13,728 nucleotides of DNA from an uncultured Clostridia bacterium (GTDB lineage: Bacteria; Bacillota; Clostridia; UBA1381), in NCBI GenBank assembly GCA_934462945.1, contig CAKSJF010000062.1, positions 1 through 13,728 on the forward strand. Direction: 5' to 3'. A program made the translations under genes and the position numbers. Under the pieces are notes generated by a model, which saw nothing but the letters and a program-made list of their open reading frames with translations, was not told where the DNA came from and ran no database searches. Each line of letters opens with the position of its first letter. The stretch's first letter is position 1. Positions 1-7,171 of the stretch are shown here, one piece after another.

Positions 1-138
1 GAGATTTGTCATTTCGTCCAGACTCTCCACACCCTTATATAGCCAGGAAAAGACCTGTTTTGCCCGGAATTTCGGTTCTCCTTCCTCTAAAAGAAACCGC
101 TCTAATTCCTCATAGGTTAAATCCTTTAAATCAATCAC
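1..138 (-). CDS. rlmN: 23S rRNA (A2503)-C2/tRNA (A37) methyltransferase RlmN, N-terminal fragment
   Basis: Partial gene cut by the left edge; only the first 46 codons are present. RlmN is a radical-SAM enzyme that methylates C2 of A2503 in 23S rRNA and of A37 in some tRNAs. The translation opens MIDLKDLTYEELERFL and contains KFRAKQVFSWLYKG followed by ESLDEMTNL, the conserved N-terminal accessory region of RlmN (family pattern: FRAKQIF-WLY ... DEMTNL). The CxxxCxxC iron-sulphur motif would lie beyond the edge and cannot be seen. The start is GTG at 138. The likely ribosome site (AAGGTG) lies inside the last codons of rsmB, whose stop is only 4 nt upstream, so translation is probably coupled. 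The rsmB-rlmN order is the same as in Bacillus subtilis. Identification rests on a short but distinctive stretch. Confidence 0.88.
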   Translation of the reverse strand, partial: MIDLKDLTYEELERFLLEEGEPKFRAKQVFSWLYKGVESLDEMTNL

Positions 139-142
139 TTTC

Positions 143-1450
143 TCACACCTTCATCAGCTTTGCGATAAAAAATCCGTCTGTTCCCTCAATATTCGGATAA
201 AGCGTCATCATGCCGTTTTCGCCTTTTGGAAAGGGAACAAGCGCAGAAAAATCAACAGTCTGAAACTCTGGGTGCTCCTCCAAAAAGCGTTGGATGATTT
301 CTTCATTTTCCTTTGGTTCTATCGTGCAGGTGCTATATACAAGCACACCGCCCTTTTTTAAACAGCGTTCGGCATTTTCTAAAATCCGATATTGGATTTC
401 GGAAAAATCGTCCGCCTCACTTCTTTTCCATTTAATATCCGGTTTTTTTCGTATAATCCCCAAACCGGAGCAGGGTACATCCGCCAAAACGCAGTCTGCC
501 ATATCAAACAGACTTTCCCTCTCCTGCGCTGCGTCGATACAAGCGGCAGAAATAATCGAAATTCCAAGCCGCTCGGCATTTTCTTCAATTAAATCAATTT
601 TATGCGGATGAAGATCAAAGGCAAGAATTTTTCCCCGATTCTCCATCAGCTGCGCCAAATGCGTTGTTTTCCCACCGGGTGCGGCGCATAAATCATAAAC
701 GGTATCTCCCGGCTTTGGATTTAATACTCTTGCAGCTAACATTGCCCCGGCATCCTGTGCTGTGACCAACCCTTTTTGGAACAGCTCAGAATGCGCCAGA
801 TCAAACCCCGCCGACAAAATCCCCTCCGGGCAGATTTTTGACGGTTCTGCGTCCGGGAGCATGCTTAAAACGTTCTCCCGGGTTGTTTTTAAGGTGTTCA
901 CACGCAGACTCATTTCCGGCTCTTGATTGCATGCCGCCATCAGCTCCTCCGAAAAGGATTCTCCAAAGAGCGACACGAAACGTTTCACCATCCATTCCGG
1001 ATAGGAATACTGCGCCGAGAGTCTTACGATCGGGTCTTTTGGATAAGAAAATGCATCCCGTCCGCGAATCACACTATGTAGGATTCCATTCACAAAGCCG
1101 GCGCTTTTGGGATGTCCGTATTTTTTTGCTAACTTCACACTCTCATTGACAGCGGCGGAATCCGGGATTTTGTCCATATAGCTTAACTGGTAAATCCCCA
1201 GCCGCAGAATGAGCAGAATGTATTTGGAAAGCTTTTTCAGCTTTACTTTCGAGTAGCAGGAAATGACATAATCCAGGCTTGCACGATACCGGACCGCTCC
1301 GTAGACCAGACTGGTAAAAAACGCTTTGTCCGCACTGTTTAGCGCCGGATATTTTAATAGCGTATCCTTCACGGCAAGGTTGGCATATGCCGATTCATAT
1401 TCAATTTGATAAAGCGCTAAAAGCGCAAGTTCTCTTGCCGTTTTCTCCAA
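143..1450 (-). CDS. rsmB: 16S rRNA (cytosine-967-C5)-methyltransferase RsmB
   Basis: SAM-dependent m5C methyltransferase that modifies C967 of 16S rRNA (E. coli numbering), in the cytoplasm. The protein is 435 aa from the chosen start, normal for RsmB. An N-terminal NusB-like helical domain (about 1-140) is followed by the Rossmann methyltransferase domain. SAM-binding motif DLCAAPGGKT is at about 253-262, motif IV DVPCSG at about 324-329 (Cys327), and motif VI STCT at about 373-376 with the catalytic Cys375. The frame stays open upstream to 1630, but that stretch is low in family resemblance and runs through a DNA repeat. A TTG at 1450 is preceded by AGAAGGAG at good spacing, giving MEKTARELALLALYQIEY, a typical RsmB start. 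It lies 212 nt after the zinc peptidase gene, the widest gap in the operon, with a possible own promoter in the repeat. Confidence 0.95.
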   Translation of the reverse strand: MEKTARELALLALYQIEYESAYANLAVKDTLLKYPALNSADKAFFTSLVYGAVRYRASLDYVISCYSKVKLKKLSKYILLILRLGIYQLSYMDKIPDSAAVNESVKLAKKYGHPKSAGFVNGILHSVIRGRDAFSYPKDPIVRLSAQYSYPEWMVKRFVSLFGESFSEELMAACNQEPEMSLRVNTLKTTRENVLSMLPDAEPSKICPEGILSAGFDLAHSELFQKGLVTAQDAGAMLAARVLNPKPGDTVYDLCAAPGGKTTHLAQLMENRGKILAFDLHPHKIDLIEENAERLGISIISAACIDAAQERESLFDMADCVLADVPCSGLGIIRKKPDIKWKRSEADDFSEIQYRILENAERCLKKGGVLVYSTCTIEPKENEEIIQRFLEEHPEFQTVDFSALVPFPKGENGMMTLYPNIEGTDGFFIAKLMKV

Positions 1451-1477
1451 TGTTTTTCTCCTTCTGTAAATGATTGT

Positions 1478-1549
1478 AACGCGGAAAAGACGCAGGCAAA
1501 TTGCCTTTAGGTGCGTATCTCCGAACCTCGAAAGAAGGTGAGATGCGCC
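1478..1549. repeat. Imperfect repeat unit, copy 1 (hairpin-forming)
   Basis: 72-bp unit upstream of rsmB. It begins AACGCGGAAAAGACGC and ends GGTGAGATGCGCC, both shared with copy 2 at 1561. The middle contains AGGCAAATTGCCT, an inverted repeat. The 3' half (about 1510-1549) folds on itself: GGTGC...ATCTC, a 3-nt CGA bulge and ACCT pair with AGGT, GAGAT and GCGCC around a short purine-rich loop. It has no coding sense of its own, although the extended rsmB frame runs through it. It resembles REP- or MITE-type dispersed repeats; whether it is dispersed cannot be told from one window. Confidence 0.75.
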
Positions 1550-1550
1550 A

Positions 1551-1578
1551 ATTCTATCACAACGCGGAAAAGACGCAA
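1551..1578 (-). promoter_or_regulatory. Possible rsmB promoter at the repeat boundary
   Basis: On the minus strand TTGCGT (1578-1573) is followed after 16 bp by TAGAAT (1556-1551), with TG one base upstream of the -10 hexamer (extended -10). The -35 lies inside repeat copy 2 and the -10 in the 11 bp between the copies. It would give rsmB, and rlmN behind it, a start independent of the upstream operon. Prediction from motif match only. Confidence 0.35.
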
Positions 1579-1664
1579 GCAGATTGCCTTTTTGAGAGGT
1601 GACGGCGTATGTATATACTCCGAACCTCAAAAAAAGGTGAGATGCGCCGCGTATTTTTCGCGTT
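1561..1664. repeat. Imperfect repeat unit, copy 2, with terminal inverted repeats
   Basis: Second copy of the unit in direct orientation, 11 bp after copy 1. It carries about 16 extra bases in the middle (around 1595-1617) relative to copy 1 but keeps both conserved ends and the arms ACCT/AGGT with the 3-nt CGA bulge. It extends beyond copy 1 to GCGTATTTTTCGCGTT (1649-1664), which is the inverted complement of its own first 16 bases (1561-1576) at 14 of 16 positions. Copy 2 therefore has terminal inverted repeats, a MITE-like layout. The TAA stop of the zinc peptidase (1663-1665) overlaps the outer end of this inverted repeat. Confidence 0.7.
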
Positions 1665-2349
1665 AATCCCTCCGCCGGCTGTTTGCGATCAATACCAATC
1701 GTAAGAGTTGTAATGCCGTGGATGCCACTGCTGCCACGTAAGTCATTGCCGCTGCGGAAAGTACCTTTTTTGCCTGTTTGGTTTCCTCCTGGGAAAGCAT
1801 GCCGGTTGAATCCAGGGTTGCAAGCGCGCGTCCGCTGGCATTAAACTCTACCGGGAGCGTAACCAGCTGGAACAACAGCACCAGGGAAAACAGCGCAATT
1901 CCGACATAAGCCAGATTGATACTCCCCAAGATAATTCCCAAAAAGAACAGCGGCATGGAAAGAGATGATCCGATATTGACCACCGGAATGATGGAATTAC
2001 GCACCTGAATCGGACGGTAACCCACCGCATGCTGCACAGCATGCCCTGCCTCATGTGCCGCCACACCGACCGCCGCAACCGAATCGGATGAATAGGTTGC
2101 ATCCGACAGACGGATGACGTTATCCCTCGGATCGTAGTGGTCGGTTAAATCTCCTGCCACATGCTCAATCCGAACCTGATACAGTCCGTTGCGGTCTAAA
2201 ATCTGCCTTGCCGCGTCTCTGCCGGTCAGTCCGCGATGATTCCGCACCGACTGATACTTTGCAAACGTGGATTTCACTCCCAAAGACGCAAAAGCCGAAA
2301 GCATAAAAGCAAAAACAACTAAGATATAAGTAGAATCCCAATAAAACAT
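1663..2349 (-). CDS. Membrane zinc metallopeptidase, YugP family (Zn_peptidase_2)
   Basis: Predicted integral-membrane zinc-dependent peptidase of 228 aa, the family of B. subtilis YugP. The HExxH motif HEAGH is at residues 99-103. A downstream LPVEFNAS (about 165-172) matches the conserved EF(D/N)AS element expected to supply a further zinc ligand. Hydrophobic segments lie at about 7-25, 119-141, 146-166 and 201-221. The soluble part after the first segment has the usual TGRDAARQILDRNGL and DHYDPRDNVIRLS family signatures. The ATG at 2349 is preceded by AGGAGG at good spacing, 11 nt after the fmt stop. No substrate is established for this family. Its position between fmt and rsmB suggests co-expression with the translation genes but does not reveal a function. 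Confidence 0.9.
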   Translation of the reverse strand: MFYWDSTYILVVFAFMLSAFASLGVKSTFAKYQSVRNHRGLTGRDAARQILDRNGLYQVRIEHVAGDLTDHYDPRDNVIRLSDATYSSDSVAAVGVAAHEAGHAVQHAVGYRPIQVRNSIIPVVNIGSSLSMPLFFLGIILGSINLAYVGIALFSLVLLFQLVTLPVEFNASGRALATLDSTGMLSQEETKQAKKVLSAAAMTYVAAVASTALQLLRLVLIANSRRRD

Positions 2350-2360
2350 AAGCGTTCCTC

Positions 2361-3284
2361 CTAATTCAACACTGTGCCGAATGTAATCTCATGTCCCCTT
2401 AAATAGTCGTCCGGATGCATTCTCCTGCTGTTTGGAAACTGCACCTCGGTGAGGTATAAATACCCCTCTTTGCATTGTACCTTCAAACCCTTTTTTGCTT
2501 TATGGCATAAAATTTCGCCCGGTGTTCCAGACCCAGTTTCTGCGCCGATTTCTGCCCGATATATTTTTAGTATTTCGCCTTTATAGCTGCTATATGCAAT
2601 CGGCCAGGAATTCATGCCGCAAATCCATTTTGAAACATCACGCGCCGGTCTGTTCCAATCGATTTTCGCCATCTCCTTGGTAATCATCGGCGCATGCGTT
2701 GCGCCCTCCGGCTGTTTTCTCGGCATGATCCGGTCGATTTCCCGAATCGTTTTTACCAGTAATTCTCCGCCGGCTTTCGCCATTCTGTCAAACAACTCCT
2801 CCGAGGTTTCGTATTCTCCGATTGCGAGAGTTTCCTGCAAGAGAATGTCGCCGGTATCCATGCCCTCATCCATTTTCATAGTTGTAATACCGGTTTCTTT
2901 GTCTCCGTTTAGCACCGCCCATTGAATCGGCGCTGCACCGCGGTATTTCGGTAACAGAGACGCATGCAGATTCACACATCCGTATTTCGGAAAATCCAGA
3001 ACCTCTTTCGGAAGAATTTTCCCATAAGCAACCACTGCGCAAATATCCGGCTTTAATTCTTCTAAAACCGGCATCAGCTCGCCGTTTTTGATTTTTTCCG
3101 GCTGATACACCGGGATTCCGTGTTCCTCTGCTGTCACCTTTACCTCCGGCGGTGTGAGCTTGTGCCCTCTGCCCCGCGGCTGATCCGGCTTTGTCACCGC
3201 GCCGACCACCGTAAATCCGGCATCGAAAAGCGCCTTTAAGGATTCTGCCGCAATCTCCGGCGTTCCCATAAATAAAATTCTCAA
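2361..3284 (-). CDS. fmt: Methionyl-tRNA formyltransferase
   Basis: Transfers a formyl group from 10-formyltetrahydrofolate to Met-tRNA(fMet), making the initiator tRNA for bacterial translation. The 307 aa match the family length. The N-terminal Rossmann-type transferase domain begins MRILFMGTPE. The catalytic triad is visible as Asn105, His107 and Asp143, three positions lower than the E. coli numbering. The flexible loop is SLLPKYRGAAPI at 109-120. The C-terminal tRNA-binding OB-like domain (about 205-307) contains KIDWNRPARDV and the SWPIAY element. The start is TTG at 3284, preceded by GAGGTGA with 7-nt spacing; no ATG fits as well. It sits 11 nt after def, whose product removes the formyl group, a classic pair in this operon. 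Confidence 0.97.
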   Translation of the reverse strand: MRILFMGTPEIAAESLKALFDAGFTVVGAVTKPDQPRGRGHKLTPPEVKVTAEEHGIPVYQPEKIKNGELMPVLEELKPDICAVVAYGKILPKEVLDFPKYGCVNLHASLLPKYRGAAPIQWAVLNGDKETGITTMKMDEGMDTGDILLQETLAIGEYETSEELFDRMAKAGGELLVKTIREIDRIMPRKQPEGATHAPMITKEMAKIDWNRPARDVSKWICGMNSWPIAYSSYKGEILKIYRAEIGAETGSGTPGEILCHKAKKGLKVQCKEGYLYLTEVQFPNSRRMHPDDYLRGHEITFGTVLN

Positions 3285-3295
3285 ACGCGCTCACC

Positions 3296-3751
3296 TCACT
3301 CGTTTTCCACAAATTTCGTAACCTTATCTAAAAACAGTTTTCCGTCCAGATGCTCAATTTCATGACAGAACGCACGCGCTAAAAGCTCTGTTCCGGAAAT
3401 TTCAAACGGATTTCCGTTCCGATCCTGCGCGGCAACCGTCACCTCATTCGGTCGCTCCACTTCGCCGTAAACTCCCGGCACACTCAGACATCCCTCCGTG
3501 CCGTTCTGCACACCGGACTCCCTGATAATTTTCGGATTGATCAGCTCAATTTTTCCCTCGCCGATATCAATCACCACCGCATTCTTTAAAATGCCGACCT
3601 GCGGAGCAGCCAAGCCAACGCCCTCTGCCTTTTGCATGGTTTCATACATATCGTCTAAAAGAATCCAAAGCTTTTTATCAAACACCTTGACCTCTTTGCA
3701 TTTTTTATATAAAATTTCATCGCCCTTTTTGCGAATTTCTCTCAGCGCCAT
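3296..3751 (-). CDS. def: Peptide deformylase
   Basis: Metalloenzyme that removes the N-formyl group from nascent proteins. All three family motifs are present: GVGLAAPQVG (44-53), EGCLSVPG (86-93, metal ligand Cys88) and HEIEHLDG (130-137, ligands His130 and His134, catalytic Glu131). The protein is 151 aa, normal for a compact bacterial enzyme. The ATG at 3751 has AAGGAGG upstream and lies 11 nt after the priA stop. It is followed by fmt 11 nt downstream, with the fmt ribosome site overlapping the def stop. The short length and EGCLSVPG motif fit either the type 1 or the short clostridial form; no firm subtype call is made. Confidence 0.97.
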   Translation of the reverse strand: MALREIRKKGDEILYKKCKEVKVFDKKLWILLDDMYETMQKAEGVGLAAPQVGILKNAVVIDIGEGKIELINPKIIRESGVQNGTEGCLSVPGVYGEVERPNEVTVAAQDRNGNPFEISGTELLARAFCHEIEHLDGKLFLDKVTKFVENE

Positions 3752-3762
3752 TTTGATCCTCC

Positions 3763-6198
3763 TTAAATTCCGTTTGGATTTTTATCAATCACAATACCAA
3801 TTTCACGATACAGCATATTTTTCCGGAACTGCTCCTCTGCCTCTGCCAGAATCCCGTTCAAACCGTCGGAAGATTCGCATTTTATGAGAAGCTGCCAGCG
3901 GTACTGATTCTGTATTTTTGAAATCGGAGCAGGTGCAGGTCCGAATATTTCAACCCTCTGCGAAAATTGACCGCTCTTTTTGAAATAAGCTGCAAAAAAT
4001 CTTGCCCCCTGTGCCACCAGACTCTCTCCAATTCCCATCAGCTGGATTAACACCATTTGAGAAAACGGCGGATACCACAGGCTCTGCCGCAGAAGTAGTT
4101 CATTTTGATAGAATGCATGATAATCATGCCTTTGGACATACTCCAAAACCGGGTGCTCCGGCTGATAGGTCTGGATCACGGCTCTGCCCGGCTTTTCTGC
4201 TCTCCCGGCTCTGCCTGTCGCCTGTTCTAACATTGCATAAGCTCGCTCTCCAGCGCGGTATTGGTTCATATTTAGCATCACGTCTGCCGAGATCACACCC
4301 ACCAGGGTGACATTTCCAAAATCCAGTCCCTTTGTTACCATCTGCGTTCCGATTAAAATATCCGTCTTTTCTTCCTGAAACTGCTTTAAAATTTTTTCAT
4401 GCGAAAATTTCTTTGCCGTTGTGTCAACATCCATCCGAAGTGTGCTTGCCTCCGGAAAAAGCTTCTGTACTTCCTCCTCCACCCTTTGGGTGCCGCCGCC
4501 GAAATAGCGGATATATTTACTGCCGCATTGCGGACAGACTGTCGGATTTGGTGCGGTGTAGCCGCAATAATGACACCTTAAGCTGCTGCCGGATTTATGA
4601 TAGGTCAGCGAAATGCTGCAATTCGGACATTTTGCCACATAGCCGCAGCTGCGGCAGGAAACAAAAGTGGAAAATCCGCGCCGGTTCAAAAAGAGAATGG
4701 TCTGTTCCTTCCGTTTCAGATTTTCTGCAATTTCCGCAGCAAGTCTCCGGCTGAACATAGACTTATTTCCCTGTTCCAATTCCGCACGCATATCCGAAAT
4801 GATCACCTCCGGCATCGCGCGTTTAGAGACTCTCTTTTTTAATTCCAAAAGTGTGTATTCGCCCCGTTCCGCCCGGTAATAGCTTTCCACTGAGGGTGTT
4901 GCCGAGGCAAACACAAGCGCCGCCCCATATTGCTCCGCCCGCTTTTTTGCAAGTTCATGCGTATCATACCGCGGTTCGCGCTCTGATTTATAGGTATCCT
5001 CATGCTCCTCATCCAGAATGATCACGCCGATGTCACTGCACGGCGCAAATACCGCCGACCGCGCACCAATCACGATTCTTTTTTCTCCGCTCTGGATTTT
5101 GCGCCATTCGTCATAGCGTTCCCCTAAGGAAAGCCGGCTGTGTAAAATGGCAACCTGATCACCAAAGCGTGCGCAGAACCGCTCCACCATCTGAGGAGTA
5201 AGAGAAATCTCCGGCACTAATAAAATCGCCTGTCTGCCCTTTTGGATCACAGCAGAAATCACATTCATGAAAACCTCTGTTTTTCCGCTGCCGGTCACAC
5301 CGTGCAGAAGAAAAGTTTCCTCCCGGTTTTCTGAAACGGCGCGCCGGATTTTTTCCGCCGCCGCCTGCTGTTCCTCATTCAAAACCGGCGGCTTTGATCT
5401 TTTCACCGTTTTTCCTCTTAAAGGATCTCTGGAAACCTCGACTTCCAAAATCCGGATATATCCCTTTTTTTCTAAGGCAGTCAATGCAGAATGACTTCCC
5501 TGCCCAAATGCAACCGCATCCGCCGCTGTCATAAAGGGTGTATCGGAAAGCACCTCCAAAATCCGCGCCTGCGCTCCTGCACGCTTTTTTTCCAGCATGG
5601 CGCAAAGTTCGTCTACCTCCTCCGTATCAACGCATAGCTCTGCAATCCGAACCTTTTTTTCTTTGGTTTTCTGCACATCCTGGTATCTGCGCTCTAAAAT
5701 TCCGGCAGCATACATCGCAGAAAGCTGCGGACGAATCGCGCCGTCAAAGCTTTGGGAAAGCTCGCCAACCTCTATCGCACCGCCGTTTTCTTCGATTAAT
5801 TCTAATATTCGCGTTCTGATTTTAGAACGCTGCGGCTCATGCATTTTTAACACCGCATATTCTACCGGCTTCAGTTCAACGCCTGCCGGAACGATCACAC
5901 GGAATACATTCCGGTAATCCGAAAGATATTTCTCCCGGATAAAAAACGCAAGTTCCAGCATTTTTTCATCAAAAACGCGCCCCTCCGCAACGCTTGCGAT
6001 CGGCTTTATGGTCTGCTTTACTGCTGTTTTTTCTTTCACAAAAAGGACATATCCCTCTTTTTTCTGATTGCCTCTCCCAAACGGAACCTGTACCCGGCTT
6101 CCGGTTTGAATCCGATCCTCCAGTTCCTTTGGAATTTCGTAATCAAACAGACGATCCAGCTGTTTTGAATTGTGACATACAAAAACCTCTGCAAACAA
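3763..6198 (-). CDS. priA: Primosomal protein N' (replication restart helicase PriA)
   Basis: 3'-to-5' superfamily 2 DNA helicase that recognises stalled forks and starts primosome reassembly. The 811 aa contain the N-terminal 3'-DNA-binding region (QLDRLFDYEIP), Walker A GVTGSGKT at about 300-307, the DEEH box at about 396-399, SATPS at about 432-436, and helicase motif VI QATGRAGRAEKPGRAVIQT. Between the helicase lobes is the PriA zinc-binding insert with eight Cys in the CxxC pattern (about 515-558, from CRSCGYVAKCPNC to CPQCG). The frame is open to a TTG at 6213, but TTG at 6198 is preferred. It has GGAGG at 8-nt spacing and gives MFAEVFVCHN, matching the usual PriA N-terminus, whereas the 6213 start would overlap that ribosome site. 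It lies 29 nt after rpoZ; the coaBC gene found here in B. subtilis is absent. Confidence 0.96.
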   Translation of the reverse strand: MFAEVFVCHNSKQLDRLFDYEIPKELEDRIQTGSRVQVPFGRGNQKKEGYVLFVKEKTAVKQTIKPIASVAEGRVFDEKMLELAFFIREKYLSDYRNVFRVIVPAGVELKPVEYAVLKMHEPQRSKIRTRILELIEENGGAIEVGELSQSFDGAIRPQLSAMYAAGILERRYQDVQKTKEKKVRIAELCVDTEEVDELCAMLEKKRAGAQARILEVLSDTPFMTAADAVAFGQGSHSALTALEKKGYIRILEVEVSRDPLRGKTVKRSKPPVLNEEQQAAAEKIRRAVSENREETFLLHGVTGSGKTEVFMNVISAVIQKGRQAILLVPEISLTPQMVERFCARFGDQVAILHSRLSLGERYDEWRKIQSGEKRIVIGARSAVFAPCSDIGVIILDEEHEDTYKSEREPRYDTHELAKKRAEQYGAALVFASATPSVESYYRAERGEYTLLELKKRVSKRAMPEVIISDMRAELEQGNKSMFSRRLAAEIAENLKRKEQTILFLNRRGFSTFVSCRSCGYVAKCPNCSISLTYHKSGSSLRCHYCGYTAPNPTVCPQCGSKYIRYFGGGTQRVEEEVQKLFPEASTLRMDVDTTAKKFSHEKILKQFQEEKTDILIGTQMVTKGLDFGNVTLVGVISADVMLNMNQYRAGERAYAMLEQATGRAGRAEKPGRAVIQTYQPEHPVLEYVQRHDYHAFYQNELLLRQSLWYPPFSQMVLIQLMGIGESLVAQGARFFAAYFKKSGQFSQRVEIFGPAPAPISKIQNQYRWQLLIKCESSDGLNGILAEAEEQFRKNMLYREIGIVIDKNPNGI

Positions 6199-6227
6199 CA
6201 GTATTTCCTCCAAAAATCAAGAAAGAA

Positions 6228-6563
6228 TTATTCTTCCTCCGTATTTTCCGCGTTTTCCGCACTTTCTGCGCTCTCATCCTCTGTCTGGGCATCCTCCTGG
6301 TTTTCTGCCTCATCCAAATCCACGCTGTCATCCTTGATATTGTCCATATAATAGCTGTCCTCATTATAGCAGCGTTCCCGGCGGATATAGCCAACCTTGC
6401 CCTTTGCAATTTCCTCAACGGCAATGGAAACCGGCTTGTGTGCTGAATGGAGGTTTTCTTCCTTTTCTCCGATCATCCGCGCACGCTTTGCCGCCATTGT
6501 CACTAAGGTGTAACGGCTATCCACACATTTTGAAAGTTCTGTAATTCCCGGTTTTGTCATCAT
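6228..6563 (-). CDS. rpoZ: DNA-directed RNA polymerase subunit omega
   Basis: Small RNA polymerase subunit that helps fold and hold the beta' subunit. Residues 1-65 are typical: MMTKPGITEL, then RYTLVTMAAKRARMI, the conserved core that contacts beta', then KPVSIAVEEIAKGKV. Bacillota omega proteins are often about 70 aa; this one is 111 aa because of a C-terminal tail of some 35 residues made almost wholly of Asp, Glu, Asn, Ala and Ser (from about 77 on). The tail is probably disordered. The start is the first of two adjacent ATGs (6563), with AGAGG 8 nt upstream. It lies 2 nt after the gmk stop, as in the B. subtilis gmk-rpoZ pair. Identity is secure; the role of the tail is unknown. Confidence 0.94.
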   Translation of the reverse strand: MMTKPGITELSKCVDSRYTLVTMAAKRARMIGEKEENLHSAHKPVSIAVEEIAKGKVGYIRRERCYNEDSYYMDNIKDDSVDLDEAENQEDAQTEDESAESAENAENTEEE

Positions 6564-6565
6564 AA

Positions 6566-7171
6566 TTATAACCTCTTTTCTATCTCATTCAAGAGCGCAT
6601 CCAAACGCTCCATTTTACTGCTTCTTTTCCGGATCACACCGCAGACATCCTCCACGCATGCCTCCAGATCATCATTCACAATCATTTCGTTATATTTGGG
6701 CGCCTGCTCCATTTCCCATGCGGCCGCATCCAGACGTTTCCGGATCTGCTCGGCATTTTCCCTGCCACGATCTTCCAGACGTCTTTTTAATTCTTTCATA
6801 GACGGCGGCAAAATAAAGATCAGCACCGCCTCGGGCATCATTTCCTTGACCTTAAGCGCTCCCTGCGGCTCAATCTCCAAAAGAACATTTTTTCCCTGCT
6901 CCAGCATATCCTCCACTGCCTTTTTGGGTGTTCCGTAATAATTTCCGTTATAGACCGCCCATTCCAGCATTTTTCCCTCATCAATCATACTCCGGAACCG
7001 TTCCTCCGAAACAAAGTGATAGGTTTCTCCGTCCACCTCGTTATTCCGCTGATCACGCGTGGTGGCAGATACGGAAAGAAAAATCGGTTCTTTCTTTAAA
7101 AGCGCTTCGCAAACAGTTCCCTTTCCTGTTCCGGACGGTCCGGAAATTACAAATAATGAACCTTTATTCAT
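6566..7171 (-). CDS. gmk: Guanylate kinase
   Basis: Phosphorylates GMP to GDP with ATP, essential for GTP and dGTP supply and for (p)ppGpp metabolism. The P-loop GPSGTGKGT is at residues 11-19. The GMP-binding region contains SATTRDQRNNEVDGETYHF with Arg39, Arg42 and Tyr51 at the expected places, although the common TTRxPRxGE is changed to TTRDQRNNE here. VLLEIEPQGA and FILPPS follow, then the lid region RLEDRGRENAEQI. The 201 aa are normal for the family. The ATG at 7171 overlaps the last 8 nt of remA, and its ribosome site lies within the Glu-rich codons at the end of remA, so translation is probably coupled. The yicC-remA-gmk-rpoZ order matches B. subtilis. Confidence 0.97.
   Translation of the reverse strand: MNKGSLFVISGPSGTGKGTVCEALLKKEPIFLSVSATTRDQRNNEVDGETYHFVSEERFRSMIDEGKMLEWAVYNGNYYGTPKKAVEDMLEQGKNVLLEIEPQGALKVKEMMPEAVLIFILPPSMKELKRRLEDRGRENAEQIRKRLDAAAWEMEQAPKYNEMIVNDDLEACVEDVCGVIRKRSSKMERLDALLNEIEKRL

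Noticed and set aside
1451..1630. 60-residue N-terminal extension of RsmB to a start at 1630
   Set aside because: It runs through the DNA repeats, shows no family resemblance, and a TTG with an excellent AGAAGGAG site at 1450 gives the normal RsmB N-terminus.
1478..1664. CRISPR array
   Set aside because: Only two units of unequal length with internal differences; no uniform short repeats and spacers, and no cas genes.
2866..3312. 148-residue minus-strand frame overlapping fmt
   Set aside because: Same strand as fmt but another frame; Gly/Arg/Ala-rich shadow without family resemblance, while fmt has all catalytic residues.
6199..6213. TTG at 6213 as the priA start
   Set aside because: It would place the start codon on the GGAGG ribosome site; the TTG at 6198 has correct spacing and a canonical PriA N-terminus.
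5994..6446. 150-residue plus-strand open frame across the priA/rpoZ junction
   Set aside because: Antisense to two certain genes, no recognisable motif, low-complexity hydrophobic composition from the reverse of acidic codons.
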